Assembly: GCA_017551625.1 (NCBI GenBank)
Contig: JAFZLF010000005.1
Location: forward strand, 181,459 to 245,458
DNA from: Clostridiales bacterium
Lineage (GTDB): Bacteria; Bacillota; Clostridia; Saccharofermentanales; Saccharofermentanaceae
DNA length: 64,000 nucleotides
Direction: 5' to 3'
The notes beneath the pieces were generated by a model. That model was not told where the DNA came from. It did not search any database and saw only the letters and a list, made by a program, of their open reading frames with translations. Every line of letters begins with the position of its first letter. The first letter of the stretch is position 1. The translations under genes and the position numbers were made by a program. Shown piece by piece: positions 62,042-64,000 of this stretch.

Positions 62042-63916
62042 TTACGACATCATAACCACCAGAACGATGATACCTGCCAGTACAAAAAGAATGAACAGCA
62101 TCATCAGTAAGTTTTTCTTCAAGAAATCACCAAAACCTCCACCGGAACGTGTCGATACGGCAGACGCGCCGGCCTTAGCACTATTCCCCTGTTGTGCTGC
62201 GGCTGATGTCGTATTAACACGGCTGGCAAGCGCGCTGGCCTGCGAGGGCGTGGAAGTGGCAGGACGGATCGCCGACTGGGCAGGAGGCTGATTCCCCCCT
62301 TTGAAAGAAGGCTGGACAGGCTGCGGTCTCGTCTTCGGTTCCTGCGAGATATGTGACGACGGCATCTGATTCTTATAGGACTCCGTCGCCTCCTGTGAAT
62401 TGGCCGAATTGCTCATTACCGCCTCACGCACGCTCATCTTTCCCGTTCTCTTCGCCTTTGGAACGATCTCCGCGACCCGGTACGGGAAGACACGGTACAC
62501 TTCCTGATCTTCCCATTCATGAGAAGCGAGCTTCTCACGGTATGTCTCGAGCGCGATCGTCCATTCTACAGAATCGAAAAGTTCGCCGTTTTTAAACAGA
62601 CGGACAAACATATCCTTAAGCTCCGGTGTGAGCGCATCCCAGATCTTATCGTAACCGCCGAGCGGGATACGTTCATTCTCCGAGTCATCTACCGTGTACG
62701 GGAAACTTCTGACCTCCATCTCATCACGGAGCATCTCCAGACCGTTTCTCTGCGCATACGGATGCTGACCGCAGAACAGCATAGAGAACACCAGGATCGC
62801 GATCGAATAATCTTCATCCTGCGGTCTTCTCAGGAAGGACACGAAAGATTTGTCCCACAGTTCCGGTCTTGTAAACTCTTCTGTTCCGACAGGGCACGGC
62901 AGATCCTGATACTGGATACTGTCGATATCGATGAGATACAGATGTTCCTCATCCTCGATCATCGCATTCTTAAGCTGGATATCCCCCACGATCACACCGT
63001 GCAGATGGAGATAATCCATGATATGCAGGAACGAAAGCGCCGAGTCAACGACATGCAGACGCGTCCACGACGGGAAATACTTCTCCATCGCATCCGGTCC
63101 GTCAAAAGCGCGGCTGATCGTCGTACCGGATGCCTTCTTCATCAGATAGCCGACCGGGATATGTTCTCTCGAGAACAGTAGCCGGTGAGGCCAACAGATG
63201 TTATCCGCATCGATCTCGAGCGTTCTCATCTTCATGAGTTTATACCAGCGCAGTGGTGTGATCCCGCCCTTATGGTAGACCTTCGCGACCCACTTATTCT
63301 GCTGAGTACAGAAAACAAGGCCTTCCGCACCGGTACTGATCAGCGATGTCAGCGTGACCTGCTCGTTATCGTCCGTGTAGAGAATATCACCTACACCGAA
63401 ATTATAGTCCGCGGCAATAAAGTCACAGTTTCCGGCGATCGGATTGACTGAATACGGAGGTTCAGACTCCATACACTCGGCGACACTGGTATAGAAACGA
63501 ATCTTACCGCTGTTGATCACGAATACGGAGGCTCTGGCCTGAGCATTGATATTACGGAGACGCGAAAACGCCGTACCGTTTCTTCCGATAAAGAAACACT
63601 CATCCTCATTTCCTACATGTTCGAGGAAAAAGTCTATGGTAGAAGCACTCTTACTTGCACGGAGAAGATGCGCCTCCACAAGCGTTTTCATCGCGCGCTT
63701 GATTGCCGTAACGATATCCTTTTCAGCAGGATTGGCTGCGCGGAGGGCGCACTCATGGAAAGCCTTGAAAGACTTGCTGATGTAAATCACTATTCCCTGT
63801 TCGGTACAATAATGAATCAGGGCCTCCAACATCCCCGGGTCATTAAGCTCCAGCAAGGCAGAATAATCTACGACAAGAGAACGGTATCCCTGAAGTATCT
63901 CTGCAAAGTCTGCCAT
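62042..63916 (-). CDS. Tail-anchored protein kinase with N-terminal PIN-like region
   Basis: The 624-residue protein has three parts. Residues 10-145 have a PIN-like pattern (SLVVDYSALLE, then IVIYISKSF and VFVINSGKIRF strands), but the full acidic triad is not evident. Residues 188-460 are a Ser/Thr/Tyr-type kinase fold: G-loop TGAEGLVF near 195-202, Lys212, catalytic HGVIVGDIQLKNAMI (Asp312, Asn317) and metal DID (330-332). Then comes a Gln/Ser/Pro-rich linker and one C-terminal helix (about 601-622), so it is tail-anchored with the kinase inside. It is the first gene of the operon with VWA and PP2C. Start ATG with GGGGGG five bases upstream. Confidence 0.85.
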   Translation of the reverse strand: MADFAEILQGYRSLVVDYSALLELNDPGMLEALIHYCTEQGIVIYISKSFKAFHECALRAANPAEKDIVTAIKRAMKTLVEAHLLRASKSASTIDFFLEHVGNEDECFFIGRNGTAFSRLRNINAQARASVFVINSGKIRFYTSVAECMESEPPYSVNPIAGNCDFIAADYNFGVGDILYTDDNEQVTLTSLISTGAEGLVFCTQQNKWVAKVYHKGGITPLRWYKLMKMRTLEIDADNICWPHRLLFSREHIPVGYLMKKASGTTISRAFDGPDAMEKYFPSWTRLHVVDSALSFLHIMDYLHLHGVIVGDIQLKNAMIEDEEHLYLIDIDSIQYQDLPCPVGTEEFTRPELWDKSFVSFLRRPQDEDYSIAILVFSMLFCGQHPYAQRNGLEMLRDEMEVRSFPYTVDDSENERIPLGGYDKIWDALTPELKDMFVRLFKNGELFDSVEWTIALETYREKLASHEWEDQEVYRVFPYRVAEIVPKAKRTGKMSVREAVMSNSANSQEATESYKNQMPSSHISQEPKTRPQPVQPSFKGGNQPPAQSAIRPATSTPSQASALASRVNTTSAAAQQGNSAKAGASAVSTRSGGGFGDFLKKNLLMMLFILFVLAGIIVLVVMMS

Positions 63917-63945
63917 ACATACCCCCCACTATTAAGCCTTAATTC

Positions 63946-63974
63946 ATTATAAAGCAACAAATCAAAGGTAACAA
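63946..63974 (-). promoter_or_regulatory. Promoter of the kinase-VWA-PP2C operon
   Basis: On the minus strand -35 TTGTTA (63974-63969) and -10 TATAAT (63951-63946) have a 17-base spacer. Transcription would start near 63940, 24 bases before the kinase start codon, so the operon begins with the kinase gene. Confidence 0.78.
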
Positions 63975-64000
63975 GGCATTTATGCTCGACTTTGACAAAA

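Overview
The window looks like chromosome of a strictly anaerobic Gram-positive bacterium of the Clostridia (Firmicutes); genus and species cannot be read from it. Pointers are the [FeFe]-hydrogenase maturase HydG with an iron-only hydrogenase regulator, a sensory-type [FeFe] hydrogenase, a perfect CIRCE operator before groES-groEL, sigma-A promoters, strong GGAGG ribosome sites with frequent TTG/GTG starts, ComEA and LCP cell-wall proteins, and CCA-encoding tRNA genes. I see no prophage, transposase, integrase or CRISPR array. Most genes lie on the minus strand in tight operons.

Layout. 1-6300: the 5' part of purL (cut by the window edge), htpG and a class IV aminotransferase on the minus strand; then argG on the plus strand behind a sigma-A promoter and ARG-box-like sites, followed by a small zinc-ribbon protein and a GNAT acetyltransferase. 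6348-8801: a membrane-anchored TIR protein. 8883-10842: hydG and the TM1266-type regulator behind a leader that ends in an intrinsic terminator, divergent from argH. 12295-14190: a diguanylate cyclase with a sugar-binding-protein-like sensor. 14245-15968: UPF0210 and its ACT partner. 15983-27855: a long minus-strand series: ABC transporter of the GldG/DUF4340 type, DUF5711 protein, CYTH phosphatase, two flavoproteins and a metallo-hydrolase, preceded by an acyl-ACP thioesterase and a small membrane protein. 27933-29950: groES-groEL. 30028-34724: LCP protein, a sigma-like membrane protein, a Cache-MFS fusion and a Cache protein. 34946-35129: tRNA-fMet and tRNA-Leu. 35244-39030: ComEA and a 984-residue acidic, repeat-rich membrane protein. 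39135-43275: Lrp regulator, aminotransferase and prfB as one unit, then malic enzyme.

43421-48430 is an eight-gene operon built round a sensory [FeFe] hydrogenase, with two HATPase proteins, two DRTGG proteins, a PHP phosphoesterase, an HndB-like ferredoxin and a membrane protein. It is divergent from a glutamine synthetase gene, with an inverted repeat between them. 50558-58129 holds homoserine dehydrogenase with its ACT partner, rdgB, rsmF, an M3 peptidase and argS. 58294-59259 is a MraY-like transferase. 59256-63974 is a complete four-gene operon of tail-anchored kinase, VWA protein, tail-anchored PP2C phosphatase and a charged coiled-coil protein, resembling the kinase/phosphatase/VWA (TerY-P) triads.

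The parts most worth attention are the kinase-VWA-PP2C operon, the sensory hydrogenase operon with its shared operator-like repeat, the attenuator-like leader before the hydrogenase regulator, the Cache-MFS pair, the TIR membrane protein, and two convergent terminators that carry the same 32-nt apical cassette.
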